Source: Plakobranchus ocellatus
Taxonomy: Eukaryota > Mollusca > Gastropoda > Plakobranchidae
Direction: 5' to 3'
Length of the DNA stretch: 23,576 nucleotides
NCBI GenBank assembly: GCA_019648995.1
Contig: BLXT01007177.1
Coordinates: forward strand, 1,068,456-1,092,031
Numbering within the stretch: the first letter of the stretch is position 1; every line of letters begins with the position of its first letter. The notes under the pieces were generated by a model. It was given only the letters and a program-made list of their open reading frames with translations, was not told the origin of the DNA and searched no databases. The translations under genes and the position numbers were made by a program. This document shows, piece after piece, positions 1-11,800 of this stretch.

Positions 1-93
1 TCAGCTTCTCACACTCAATCTTCTTCTACTTTTCTCTCTCTAACCCTAAATAAGTCTTGTGGTAAAATTTCTCCTCTTTCCACAAGCTTATTT

Positions 94-97
<4 letters not shown>

Positions 98-160
<63 letters not shown>
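98..160. repeat. (GA)n microsatellite
   Basis: An almost pure GA tract of about 60 bases, interrupted twice by GAAA. Long Leu/Ser-alternating reading frames across it on the minus strand are artefacts of the dinucleotide repeat. Confidence 0.95.
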
Positions 161-254
161 ACACAGGAATAGCTTAGAGTTTCTTGAACATATTCGACAA
201 GTGCAATGGTGGCGCATTTTTCATACCTCTTCATAAATTTAATGTAAAAAAAAT

Positions 255-320
255 AGAAGGGATTGAACCGGCAGCCCAAAAAAAGAAATTTCTTGCAAGT
301 ACCTGTGGCACTCATAACTC
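255..320 (-). mobile_element. Possible tRNA-derived SINE fragment (B-box end)
   Basis: On the minus strand, 272-259 reads GCCGGTTCAATCCC, a very good match to the RNA polymerase III B box (GGTTCRANNCC), followed by a T-rich stretch. A clear A box at the expected distance upstream is not convincing and the piece does not fold as a tRNA. It is therefore more likely a SINE remnant than a tRNA gene, but it could be a chance match. Confidence 0.3.
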
Positions 321-1890
321 CGGTATTTACTCCGTTTGTTCAGGCCTGATTTATTCATTGGCATATTGCCTGTAGCCTGCTAAAGAAGATGTGTTATAAA
401 CGTTTGTTAAGTATAAATTGCATGTCATCGTCTTCACGTATTAATACCCGTTACGTAGTAATAGCCTGTTTCCCTTGGGCTTGAAAGGTCACAAGAGAAA
501 ACAACTCAGATTAAACACGACTACAAACATTCATCGAGCACTCTTGTCTATAACTATTGTCTCCTAATTTGTATCGTATGATTTCAGAAAAAAGCGCAAA
601 TTGCTCATAGTTGATCTTATGATTTTTTTTTAAAGCATAATTTCTTTTAAAGCAGGCATAAGCTTACATCGTTTGGATCACTGCAATATAATTTCTTTTT
701 TTCTGAGGTTGCTGTCTATAGACTTTTTCCGACCTTTACTTCTGATCCTTGTGTTGCACATTGCTTTTTAATCCAAGCAGTACAGCAAGCCGTATCTTGT
801 AAAATCTGACAAGTTTAATCTTATATGATAACTATAAAAGTTTAAAACACAAATTTGAAGTAGTTTATTCACATGGTTCAGGGCAAGCAACAATAGGTTC
901 AAATTATATTTCTGCCAACAAGTACACTGACTAACTCCGTTCTTTGTCGTCTGTAACCAAAGCATAATTACATATAATTGTCAGATCTAAACTTTGTCAA
1001 AGGGGACTAAGAGAGGTGGTAAACATGTCGTGTTGGTTAGCACCCTTGTTGGCGGCAGTGTAGTTTAAGCCTTACAATGGCCTTGATGCCGTTACTTTAC
1101 CTTAAAACTTATCCCATTACTGTAAATAATGATGGGAGTATCAACAACAGTACAAACAACAATTAAAAATATCCTGCTTCACTAACAACCACAATTAACA
1201 TCAGTATCACTATAAAGAAAAACAAAGGCGTTAGAAAATATTTTTTTGTCTTGTAGATTCATAAAAAAAAAAAAAAAGAAAAGAAAAAAAAAGATATGTG
1301 TTGTACGTAATAAGCCATTTCATAACAAAAAAAAGAGAAAGAAAGAAAAACTTATTAACCAAACAAGACAAAATGCATGATTTGGTAAGCAAATTCAAAA
1401 GCTAACTGCAAGGAGGTGGTGTGCATTGTAATACTTAAAGGTTTAAATAGACATGAAAAAACAATAGCATGATGTCTAACAATAACGCACGCGCACACAC
1501 ACACACACACACACATACACTCCCTGAACTGCTTTACCAAACAATAGCAGCGACGTGCAAAATGCAGCCAGGGGATAAAATTTCTGCTTTATGTGTATAT
1601 TAAATTACATATTGAAAAAAGGCCATTTGCAAGCAAAAAATGCTGTTTGTAACGTGCCAACAGATCAGACAAGAAATATCATATTGCAAAGTAACAACAA
1701 AAATATGTGAAAAAAAAAAACAATAAATATGTTAATTAAAAAAAAAACAAAAAAAAACAATAAACAAATAAACTATATTAAAATACTGGCGACAATGGAT
1801 ACAGTTGAAGCTTGGACACATTTAAAGTTCTCTTTACATAAAAACAAAATTTGAATCTAGGTTGAATAAATCTAACCTATAATCCAATCT
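321..1890. other. Intergenic, AT-rich, no gene seen
   Basis: No reading frame here shows codon structure, a recognisable motif or splice-consistent ends. Contents are A-rich runs (around 1261-1295 and 1726-1770) and a (CA)n tract listed separately. I see nothing else that I can name. Confidence 0.6.
1487..1520. repeat. (CA)n microsatellite
   Basis: A short CA/GCAC tract in intergenic DNA. The Cys-Val alternating frame on the minus strand is an artefact of this repeat. Confidence 0.9.
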
Positions 1891-1894
1891 TACA

Positions 1895-2050
1895 TTCTTC
1901 TCCACGAGGTCCATTCCTTGACGTGGTATGGAGGCTTGTGTGCCTTGGCGACACTGTGGGCTATCCCAAGCCCTCAAGCCAAACTCTGCCGGTGGCTCTT
2001 CAATGACATGACAGACACTAGCGTGACCCAGTTTAACTATACGTGCAAAC
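1895..2050 (+). other. GC-richer, repeat-like segment next to the LINE
   Basis: This segment is visibly less AT-rich than its surroundings (CCACGAGGTCC, GGGCTATCCCAAGCCCTCAAG). It lies about 60 bases upstream of the first recognisable LINE reverse transcriptase sequence. It could be the untranslated leader of that LINE or a separate repeat. I cannot assign a family and no protein motif is seen. Confidence 0.25.
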
Positions 2051-2104
2051 TATAGGAAAGAATAAAAAAACATAAAATTAACCTGCTTTGTTGAAAAGTA
2101 TCAG

Positions 2105-3990
2105 TTTTTCATGGAGAACAGGCAGGCTTTTGGCAAGGTAAGATCTGCGACTATCAAACAACCTACATCACCCAAAAGATCGAGGATGGTTTCCAGGAAA
2201 AGAAATACTCACTAGCTGTTTCGATTGACTTGGAAAAAAGCTTTTGATAAAGTCTGGTCAGCCTGGTCTTATTTTCAAGCTCTAAAATTTCAAAATCTGA
2301 CACAAAACGCTGAAATGGATAGAAAGTTACCTTAATGACAGGCAAACACTTGTTAAGACCAATGGATTGAGAGGCCGAAAAGAAAACATTAAAGAATGGA
2401 GTTCCCCAGGATGGAACTTGTCACCTACTAGTTTTCTAATATATATAAATGACACCTAGGAGCAAGTAACAAGGTGGATCCCCGTATGCTGAAGACTTAG
2501 GACTCGCCAGATCACTGAATGAAGTGGGTAGAACTAAGGTCGGTCTTTAAACAACTTTGGACAATATCACAAAGTGGGCATCTGATTGGCTGCAGTTGGC
2601 AGTCAACCAAAAAAAAAAACAACCTGTACCATTGTCAGCCTCTCTACCGAGGAGCAAAAGGCCAGGCTAGATATTACAGGCCATATACTGGAAAAGAATA
2701 ACAGCTCAACTTACCTCGGAGTTACTTTCGATCCAAGATTGATGTGAAAGAACTAGACTGACAAATACTTAAGGAAGGGGGTACACATATTTGCTCTAAT
2801 TAAAAAAAAATGGCAGGTTCGAATTGGGGTGCCAATTACAAAATCCTAAAGAGAACATAACAAGGATATGTGCGGTCAGTTTCCTGAATATGGGATTGCT
2901 TCCTAAGATAACACAGCTGCTGGAAAACTTCAGAAATTCCAAAAAGTTCAAAACTAAAATCTCAGAATAATGATAACATGGGATGAGAACAACACCAATA
3001 ATGGCTACGGAATCAATACTGGGACAGAAATCTCCTGAGGACAGGAAAGACAAAAAAAAAATACTTATCATACAAAAAAATAAAAAAGGAATGCCAGCCA
3101 AAGATGGAAAGCATTTACAAAGTCCAGACTGAAAAGAATCAGACTCGAAATACCCAAGAATGGATACAATTTTTTTACTGATGACTCAGGCATAGACACA
3201 ACTAAGAATGAAGGCGCAGATGTACTCATTGGATGGCCAGGCGATGCAAAAGGAACACACTCATTCCCCACAGGAGTGCGCTGCCCAAACTTCAAAGCAG
3301 GAGCAGTTGCCCTCAAACAAGCGGCCCTCATATTCAAAAACACTCCTCCACCCTCAGCAACCAAACTATTCCTCACCGATGCCAAATCTATTTTACAGGG
3401 TCTAAAGAGGTCATAAAAAGCTCCTTCATCCAACGCTCACCACGTTCCTGGCAGACATAGCCAAATCAACAGTAAGAATTGTACTCCAAGGGATTGCTGA
3501 TCACTGCCAAATCCAAGATAATGAAACTGCTGCCAAATTGGCTATATAGAGGGAAGCTCCATGATGTAAATAGACAAAAAATGTCACTTGAAGAAGCCAA
3601 CTCTACTCAAAGCTATAGTCAGAGCTAGATGGAGTGAGAATAATCCATCATACAACAAATAGGACCCTTACCATCAACTGAACAGATAACACGAAACCCT
3701 AATCTTCAGATTATGTTCAGGTCACAACAGACTAAGGAAGTACATGTTTATAGAACTTAAAGTTAGAGAGATTCCTAATTGCTGATGTGGATCTGGGCTT
3801 CAAAGAGCAAAGTACTTTCTGCAGTCATGCCCAAATAAAAGAAAGGTGAACTGAACAAAGGAAAACCCCCATACCCAAAAACTGGATGGCACACTCAAAG
3901 ACATTGTACTAGCCACTCGTCTACAAATTTGACATGATTTCCTTGCTGCAGACACACAGGCTCAAATTTTTGGCTTGTATATCACAATCC
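2105..3990 (+). mobile_element. Decayed LINE (RT + RNase H + C-terminal Cys motif)
   Basis: Translating the plus strand in shifting frames gives collinear remnants of a non-LTR retrotransposon polyprotein. Around 2124-2260 there is a reverse transcriptase block with QAGFW, then SLAVSIDLEK and, one frame away, AFDKVW; the shift falls in the A-run at 2234-2239. Near 2410-2455 lies SPTSFLIYINDT. At 2485-2496 the catalytic YADD motif is decayed to YAED. An RNase H frame follows at 3174-3416. Near 3771-3843 comes a Cys-rich end (IPNC-stop-CGSG, then FLQSCPNK). The endonuclease end is missing, so the copy is 5' truncated. The RNase H domain suggests an I/LOA/R1-type group rather than RTE or L1; exact clade not determined. 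Many stops: a dead copy. Confidence 0.8.
3174..3416 (+). pseudogene. RNase H domain remnant of the LINE
   Basis: This is the longest surviving open frame of the LINE: about 80 codons beginning FTDDSGID and ending at a TAA. RNase H hallmarks are visible in order: FTDDS for the usual TDGS (first Asp kept), FKAGAVALKQA for the usual FKAEA.AL..A (catalytic Glu replaced by Gly), and LFLTDAKSILQGL for the LTDAxSxLxxL block (second Asp kept). Loss of the Glu and the flanking stops indicate decay. Confidence 0.75.
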
Positions 3991-3999
3991 CGACATATG

Positions 4000-6348
4000 T
4001 TTAATACAGGATCAATTCAGTGGTAATTATAATTGATTTGGAAGGGCCATGGGTAACCAGGGGGAAAAAGCCTTGCGTGACACTTTAAGGATAATTATAA
4101 GTAACTGTCAGAAAGAGCCTTAGAAGAAAGGGAAAATTCACATATAATTGAATGAGAAATGGCATATGCAATTGCTTGAGAACTGTTATAAACGATTTTT
4201 TACAAACAGCAAAAAAATTTTCTCATGAAATAAAATTGCTCTAAATATAAATAATTTGTTCATGAAAAATCTAGAGCTGCAGCTTTTTTTCTTTTTTACC
4301 TTTTTAAAAGATTAAAAAAAAAAAAACTCCGCAAAGCAAGTATGATTAAATGAAATGTATTATTTGTAATGCTTATATCTGTTTCTTTGGACATTTTCTA
4401 ATAAGGCTTTACTTTTGAAAAGCTGAAAAAATTCTAATAATGAATTTCATGATCGAAACTGAATTTCATAAGGCTAATTATTGCAGCCATGTCATTGAAA
4501 TACACACTTTTCAACATAATCTCATTAATTTTGTACATTTAAAAGAGAACAAAATATTTTCCAATAAACTTAAATGACAAATAATTTATTATAGATACCA
4601 GAAGATTAAAATCACATATAAAAAATTGTATAAAGTCAAAAACGAATTTAAAACTTATATATAAATAATAAACGTCATTGTAGAAGCAGTAATCTCATTC
4701 ATTCAGTGCAGCTACATAAAGGAAAGAAAAAGAACTAATGCAAGCATTATGCCTAAAGACAAAGATGCATACACTATTAAAAATCTTTTCTTTAGGCAAG
4801 ACATATTAAGTGAAGTATAATTGCTTGTAATATAGATACATTTCTTTTAAAACTGTTGCATGGGCATTAAGCACAATGGACAGAAAAAGGATTTGAAATG
4901 GTAAGAAAAAGGATTTGGAATGAAAATGCTGATATAATGCAAAAACATGTCTGGTATAGCTAAAAAATTTTACTTTTGTTGCCTGTGAATCCTTAATCTT
5001 GCTAAGAAAAAAAAAATGATCACTGCACTCATTAAAGAGAATTTTGATGACCAAGTTATTACAAAGCCAATCTAACTTGATTTGCAAGTAGGAATGGGAA
5101 AATTCAAAACATTCAAATTGACACCAAACACTTATTGTGACACTTACACCAAACCCTCGAATTAACAACAACATTGGATGCACTATAACAATTTGGGTAT
5201 GTCACAAATGTTGATTTTTAGATCTAAGATTTTAATAGCAAGACCTAGACATCTTAAATAAAACATCTACCAGATATCGACAGTTGGTTAAGCTTTGAAA
5301 TAAAATAGCTAAAAAAATGCAAGCATACCAGGTGTGATTAGAACTCAGAACATTTTTCTGCATTATTACCCACTGCCTTCAATTTAATCTAAGCGTCATT
5401 TTCTTGCATGATAACATCTTTATATTAATCTTTTTTTTTTTTTCCATTAAAAACAGCATTTATTCAGCAAATGTTTGCATCTTTTTGACATAGCTATAAG
5501 AAAAAGAGAAAAAACTAAAAAATAATTCATGATCATCCACTGTAAACATCTAAAGCTTAGAACATACGCTATTTTTGCACCAATATCACGTTTTTGTCGA
5601 TAAACATCAAGAATAAAATAAGACAGTAAGGAAAAAAAAATAAAAAAACAACATTAAATTCTCACAAATAAAATAATAATAGCAATAAAATAAACAAATT
5701 GTTATTGATAACATACATTTTTAAATTGTATGACTTTCAAGGACCATAGAATTTTAACAAGGCAAGCAAAAATCTCCACAGAAATACATGACTGATATTC
5801 TCTGATTATCTCTTATATTCTCTTTCGCAAGGGGAAGGGGAAAGAAAGGGAGGGGAATGTGTGTGATCAAGCATAGACCAACATTATCAATGGCATTTCA
5901 TTCCTGGCTGACAACTATTCTGTTGAGAAACCTGTTAAAATGAGTCGGATCTCACAGATATTACTTTTCTGGAACAATAAATTTATTCTATAATTTTTTC
6001 CTCTTTATCAAAACATTATTTTTATAAAGTTAAAATGTTTGCATATCTGGCAGAATCAGGGATCTCTATCCAGTTTTGCCATTACAGGGCTCAGAAAATA
6101 GAGTTCTTGTTTGTCAATTTGGATGATTTCAATAAATGTTCAAATTTTGACTTGCAACTCATTTTGTGAGTGGTCTGAAGTCCAGGAGAAAAAATTAAGT
6201 ATATATGTTTAAATTTTTATGCAATTAATACACTTAGATCTGTTTTTATCAATCATGCATTGTTGTAGGTGAGAAATATTAAATAGATTGTAGATTAACT
6301 TTGAAAGATATTTACAGTGGTGAAGTTTCTGAGTTTCATTTGAACATT
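4000..6348. other. AT-rich intergenic / 3' flank, no gene seen
   Basis: More than 2 kb downstream of the receptor gene on its own strand. No frame shows recognisable motifs. The 125-residue minus-strand frame at 4806-5183 has no family resemblance and an AT-driven composition. Scattered A/T runs occur. Part of the right-hand end is probably the 3' untranslated region of the receptor gene. Confidence 0.5.
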
Positions 6349-6354
6349 TTTATT
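6349..6354 (-). promoter_or_regulatory. Candidate polyadenylation signal of the receptor gene
   Basis: The plus-strand TTTATT reads AATAAA on the minus strand, about 210 bases after the receptor stop codon at 6566-6568. Another TTTATT lies at 5982-5987. AATAAA is frequent by chance in DNA this AT-rich, so the choice is tentative. Confidence 0.35.
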
Positions 6355-6565
6355 TGAATTTGTCTCCACACTTTATCTTTCTAAGACATAAAGTCAGTCA
6401 TTTTTTTTCTGTTCTTTTGTTCTGTCCTAGCTATGTCTCTTTGTTTAAAAGGTGCAAGGTAGCAAGAAATGTTTTGAAGAAAATGAGGATCCTGCTAGAT
6501 TGCCAAATCGTAAACAAAGACATAATTCCTTTAAGCTAAAAATTACCATAGGACTTCAAGCAATT

Positions 6566-7141
6566 TTAGTCATTAACATGAACATCTGCAACATTTACAA
6601 TTCTTTCTGGTGTGTCCTCTCCAACAAAACTACTCCCAGAAAGGCTGCTGTTTAAATTTTTTTCCAAAGTGCCATGATAAAATGAGTCAAGTTTTGAATT
6701 CTCTGAGGGTTTACCAATGCCCAGTGTCACAGAGTCCATTTCTCCAGACTTTTCACTGATTGAGACACTTGCAATAGCAACCATGTCTTTCCGTGATGAT
6801 TTGGCAAAGCTGTCAAAATACTTGCGGAACCCATTGGTTTTCTTATTACTATTACTGTTATTTTTGTCTGAGACCAAGGGCATTGGGCTGTCAGCGATGC
6901 TAGGAGGCTCTTCAGCTGTTTTTGATCTCTTTTTTGGCATGTTCAGACTTAGGCGCTCCCAAAATGCAGCCAGTTTTTTCTCAAACCTGACTTCATCCTT
7001 GGTCTTAACACAGCCGGATTCTGGATCAACATTGCTGGCCACTCTGTTTACTGCTGACTTGTTGAGTGGGGTTGGGTAACGAAGGCATTTGACAGAATCC
7101 ACTATGAAGCGCAGAGTTTTGTCCATTGTTTGCCTTTTGTC
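6566..7141 (-). CDS. Receptor exon 9: TIR C-terminus (box 3) and Ser-rich tail
   Basis: The exon starts in phase 0 after the acceptor TTTTTAG and encodes residues 508-698. The first 65 residues finish the TIR domain and contain the box 3 motif AAFWERL (FW at 567-568). About 125 residues of polar tail follow: a basic patch PKKRSK (575-580), an Asn/Ser/Lys-rich stretch, and many Ser residues that could be phosphorylated. I recognise no known docking motif in the tail. The stop TAA is at 6568-6566. This is the largest exon. The gap between the end of exon 8 and box 3 is longer than in a typical TLR TIR, so part of this exon may be a surface insertion. Confidence 0.9.
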   Translation of the reverse strand, partial: DKRQTMDKTLRFIVDSVKCLRYPTPLNKSAVNRVASNVDPESGCVKTKDEVRFEKKLAAFWERLSLNMPKKRSKTAEEPPSIADSPMPLVSDKNNSNSNKKTNGFRKYFDSFAKSSRKDMVAIASVSISEKSGEMDSVTLGIGKPSENSKLDSFYHGTLEKNLNSSLSGSSFVGEDTPERIVNVADVHVND

Positions 7142-8772
7142 CTAAAAAGTTATTTCAAAAAAAAAGGCACAAGAAAAAAATTAAAAGGCATTGATGTAAA
7201 TGATAACTACAAACTGTTGTAAAGATTCACTTCATAATGTTTGGTGTACTCATTCATACTTCTGCTGCCAAGCTTTATTTCACAATAACCACACATCAAA
7301 AACAAGCTGGATTAAAATCAGCATAATTTTGAAGGAATAATCACTTCAATCGAGAGCCAAAGACAATCAAACTTATTTGCTGATCAAAAGCAATGAATGC
7401 TTTAGATCTAGAAAGTGAAAAAGGAAAAATGATCCCATGGTATGCAGAGTTGATACTATACTAAGCAATCAAGTACTCAAAGCAGAAGTAGTCATCACCA
7501 ATGTGTTCATTTTGGTATATAATTTACACTATGATAAACATTCATTTAAATTTACCTTATCAATATCATCCAACAGTATAGGTATAATCCTCTGCTTCAG
7601 TTTGATACAGGTCTCATGTTGAGCAATCAGGTACTCGAACCTGCACCACTCATTGTTCAGGTAGTCATAGCTGAGCAGCAAGATGCATCTTCTGGATTTC
7701 TCTACTGCCTCGAGAATTGTTTCACTCCTCACTTAAATATGAGAGGTCATGAAATTAAAAATAAACTCTCTTCCTCTTGCAAACTTATCTAATTTTTAGT
7801 GCCAGATCTTTTCTTTTGATTTTTTCATACCCACAATTCTACATGAACAGAGAAGAATCTTATTTAAAACATACTTTGGGCATTTGTTTTGAGCTTTGTC
7901 TGCCAGTAGAAATAAAATATCATTAATCAGTTTATTGTGCCGACCTGTTTGCCAAACATTGCCCCAAAATTTCACAAGAGATGATATTAAAAGGAGAAAA
8001 TATATTTTCACTCTATGAAGAAAAGCACAATTATATAAGCTTATCAAATCAACATAAAATTATTCGGCCTTAATTAGATAACAATCTTAAAAAAGTCTAT
8101 AAATACATGGCCGCATTATGGCCGTGAGAATTTTGCTATGGCACATGAAATTGAATTTCATACATGCCTAAAATTGATTGCAAATGTCAAATATACTTTT
8201 TGAAAAATAAGTAAAATTGAAAATGCCAGGATTTTTCTCATTTGAAGGAAAAAAAATTATTTAAAAACAAATTATCTCAAAAGCAGCAAAAAGAAAAATC
8301 TACAATGTATATAACTTAGCTTTACACTTCACCCTATCACTTAAACAAAATAAGTTGACTCTTTCAGATCTAACTGTTGTACCTAAATTTTTTCATTGTA
8401 AAAAACCTAATTTACTGATTAACAAGTGACAGTCTCATATCAGCTGCATAATCTGCAGGATAATCTCTATAAATTTGATGCATCTCAGCATCTTCAGCAT
8501 AAACACACAATCCTTTTTATTTTTTTTCTGTTAATGTAATGGTTTAAAAATAAGAGGCATACCCTCTCCTGCTGCACCATCTCTGGCATGGAGGTAAATT
8601 TTGTATCCCATCTCCTCTAATTTAGGTTGTAGAGCACGTCTCACAAAGTCATAATCAGCTTCAGTCAGGGACACATACGCATCGAATTCTTTGTTATCTG
8701 AAGAATAACAACACATATAATATAAAATAAGCTTTACTGGTATTCTTCTGTTTTCAGCAAAATATGGATATG

Positions 8773-8827
<55 letters not shown>

Positions 8828-11800
8828 ATAGCCAAATGAAAAGCAGTATTGTCCATAGACTTAACACTAGGAACATGAAAATAATTTTCACCCAAGTATA
8901 AACACACACACATACACACACACACACACACACATGTGCGTGTGCACGCATACACTTGGTACACACACAGGCACACACAAAACACTCATGATATTTGTTT
9001 GAAAAAAAAGCCACTATAACCATTCTTTACTCAAATTTACAGAAAAATCTGACTTGTCTTTCTGTTAGTAATAAAAGTTTAATTTGTATAGTTTTAGATA
9101 TCACAATGAACAAGGCAAATGTAGAAAAGATACAGGTGCTCAATCAAATAATCTTTAATAGCCAAATAAAGAACCATACAGCAAGCCTCAATAAAGAAAA
9201 GAGCCAATGATTAATACAAGTCATCTGCCAGTCAATTAAAAGCTCTTCTTTTTAAAACATAACACACAAACTATTCTGATATATCATACATGTATAATTA
9301 TAAATTGGAAAGATCTCCAGCCACAGGAAACACTACAAAATATATAATTAAGGACCCAAAGAGTGCTATGGCAACTACAAAACTATTATAATTGAAAGCA
9401 AAGAAGAAGGGAAAAGTTGCCAAATAGAAATTATTATAAAAGTATTTAATAAAGTGAAAGAATATATCACCAAATAAAAAGTATACAAATATCGCACCCC
9501 CAGTAGCATATCAATAAGTTTAAGGATTTTGAAGCTGCAATGGTAGCTTTAAGGAAAAAAAACTCATGATGTAAAAGAATACAATTACCAACTTAAGCTT
9601 TTTTGGACAAATAAAATAATACAACGAATACATACAAACATTTTGTTCTTTAGGCTTTACCAAAAACATAATAGGGATACATTTGCAAGTATACTCTAAA
9701 TTGTTTAATTTGTTCACAAGTTTGAGTTAGTGGTTGGTTTCTTTTACTTTATTAATTTCATTTTCTTCAACGACTGTTGCATCTTCAAGATGCTTAAATT
9801 TATGTATAGTTTTCTGGGAGTGCGGTATTTGCATACTTTTTTTTTTTTTACTTCAAATGGTACTTACGAAGTAAGCAATAGCAAATTTACATCAAAGCAT
9901 TTTACCTTATATGCCTTTCTTAGTATGGTAATTACTATTTTGCCATACTGATGAAGCGGCATAAAGGTGGAATTTTTAAATATGAATTTGCTATAGTTTT
10001 ACTTTGTAAGTATGGTTATATATAATTTCTAGTTGGCAACTGTTTTTGATTTTAATTAAAGATATCATTTATGGTTTGTTTTTTTTCCTCTGCAACTAAT
10101 CCTGATATGGATTTAAACACTTTGCAGTTTTGAACAGCTCATGTAGACTCCTTTGTAGTTTTTCACAATACTCTTAATAATGTTAAAGTTAACTGTGCCA
10201 GTTAAAGAATAAAGGTAACTTACCATCATCCTCATAAGCCTTGAATATATTAATGATTTTGAAGATGAAGATTACACGCTTGCGCCACAGAACATATCCA
10301 GAAAGGATCACAGCCAAGAAGCAGATGACTGGGACAATGACACTCACCATTATTATCTCTTTTTTTGCCAATACTGAAGAGAAAGGAAGAGTAAGAGCAT
10401 GAAGGATAAATGAAATTTCTCTTGTAAATTAGGACAAAATGCTTCTTTGTAAAAAAGAAATAAAGTCTCTGGTGTACAAGTTGAAAAAAAAAGTTAAAGT
10501 GATAAAGGATAGCCTTAAACATTTGAAGGGTTGAAGAAAAAGACCACGATAAGTTTTTTGAAACATTCATGCAGAGAAATGCATGGCAAAACAAACAATC
10601 ATCCTATATCTGTTTTCTGATAACATCACAGACTGTACAGAAAATTCACATGGCACAAGGTAATTGAGAAATGCCTAATGCTAATGATCTGTTTTCCTCC
10701 TATAAATTTATCTATTTTAATACACTCATGTCACAAGCCTTTATCCTTTAAGCAGAATTTGAACCTTTATCCTTCATTTAAGTCTCTGGAGATATCATTA
10801 TCAAGGCGAGTTACACTCAATCAACAATATCTTTACATCAAATGCTGCCAAATGAACTCGTATGTGTTTCAAATTCCTTGCTACAGTCTGAATGAAAGAG
10901 AGGTTTCAATTTTATGATGTCGAAAGCTATCTTTCACATCATTTTGATGGTTGCATCATAAAAGTCAATGGGAACAAGAAGGTTTCTTGTAGGTCAAACT
11001 GTCAACATTCTTGAAAAGTAAATTTATCTAAAAAAAAAAAAAGTTTATCTCTTTTAATACACTCGTGTCACAAGCCTTTACCCTTTAAGCAGAATTTGAA
11101 CCTTTATCCTTCATTCAAGTCTCTGGAGATATCATTATCAAGGCGAGTTACACTCAATCAACAATATCATTACATCAAATGCTGCCAAATGAACTCGTAT
11201 GTGTTTCAAATTCCTTGCTACAGTCTGAATGAAAGAGAGGTTTCAATTTTATGNNNNNNNNNNNNNNNNNNNNNNNNNNNNNNNNNNNNNNNNNNNNNNN
11301 NNNNNNNNNNNNNNNNNNNNNNNNNNNNNNNNNNNNNNNNNNNNNNNNNNNNNNNNNNNNNNNNNNNNNNNNNNNNNNNNNNNNNNNNNNNNNNNNNNNN
11401 NNNNNNNNNNNNNNNNNNNNNNNNNNNNNNNNNNNNNNNNNNNNNNNNNNNNNNNNNNNNNNNNNNNNNNNNNNNNNNNNNNNNNNNNNNNNNNNNNNNN
11501 NNNNNNNNNNNNNNNNNNNNNNNNNNNNNNNNNNNNNNNNNNNNNNNNNNNNNNNNNNNNNNNNNNNNNNNNNNNNNNNNNNNNNNNNNNNNNNNNNNNN
11601 NNNNNNNNNNNNNNNNNNNNNNNNNNNNNNNNNNNNNNNNNNNNNAAGGTAATTGAGAAATGCCTAATGCTAATGATCTGTTTTCCTCCTATAAGTTTAT
11701 CTATTTTAATACACTCATGTCACAAGTCTTTATCCTTTAAGCAGAATTTGAACCTTTATCCTTCATTCAAGTCTCTGGAGATATCATTATCAAGGCGAGT

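Noticed and set aside
98-315. Ser/Leu-rich frames at the start of the window
   Set aside because: Produced by the (GA)n repeat.
4806-5183. 125-residue minus-strand frame
   Set aside because: No recognisable motif, AT-driven residue composition, no splice or start context; considered chance.
6717-7079. 120-residue plus-strand frame opposite exon 9
   Set aside because: It is the antisense shadow of the receptor's last exon; the minus strand carries the TIR box 3 and a matching splice phase.
8754-9023. Tyr-Ile and Cys-Val repeat proteins
   Set aside because: Direct translations of the (TA)n and (CA)n microsatellites.
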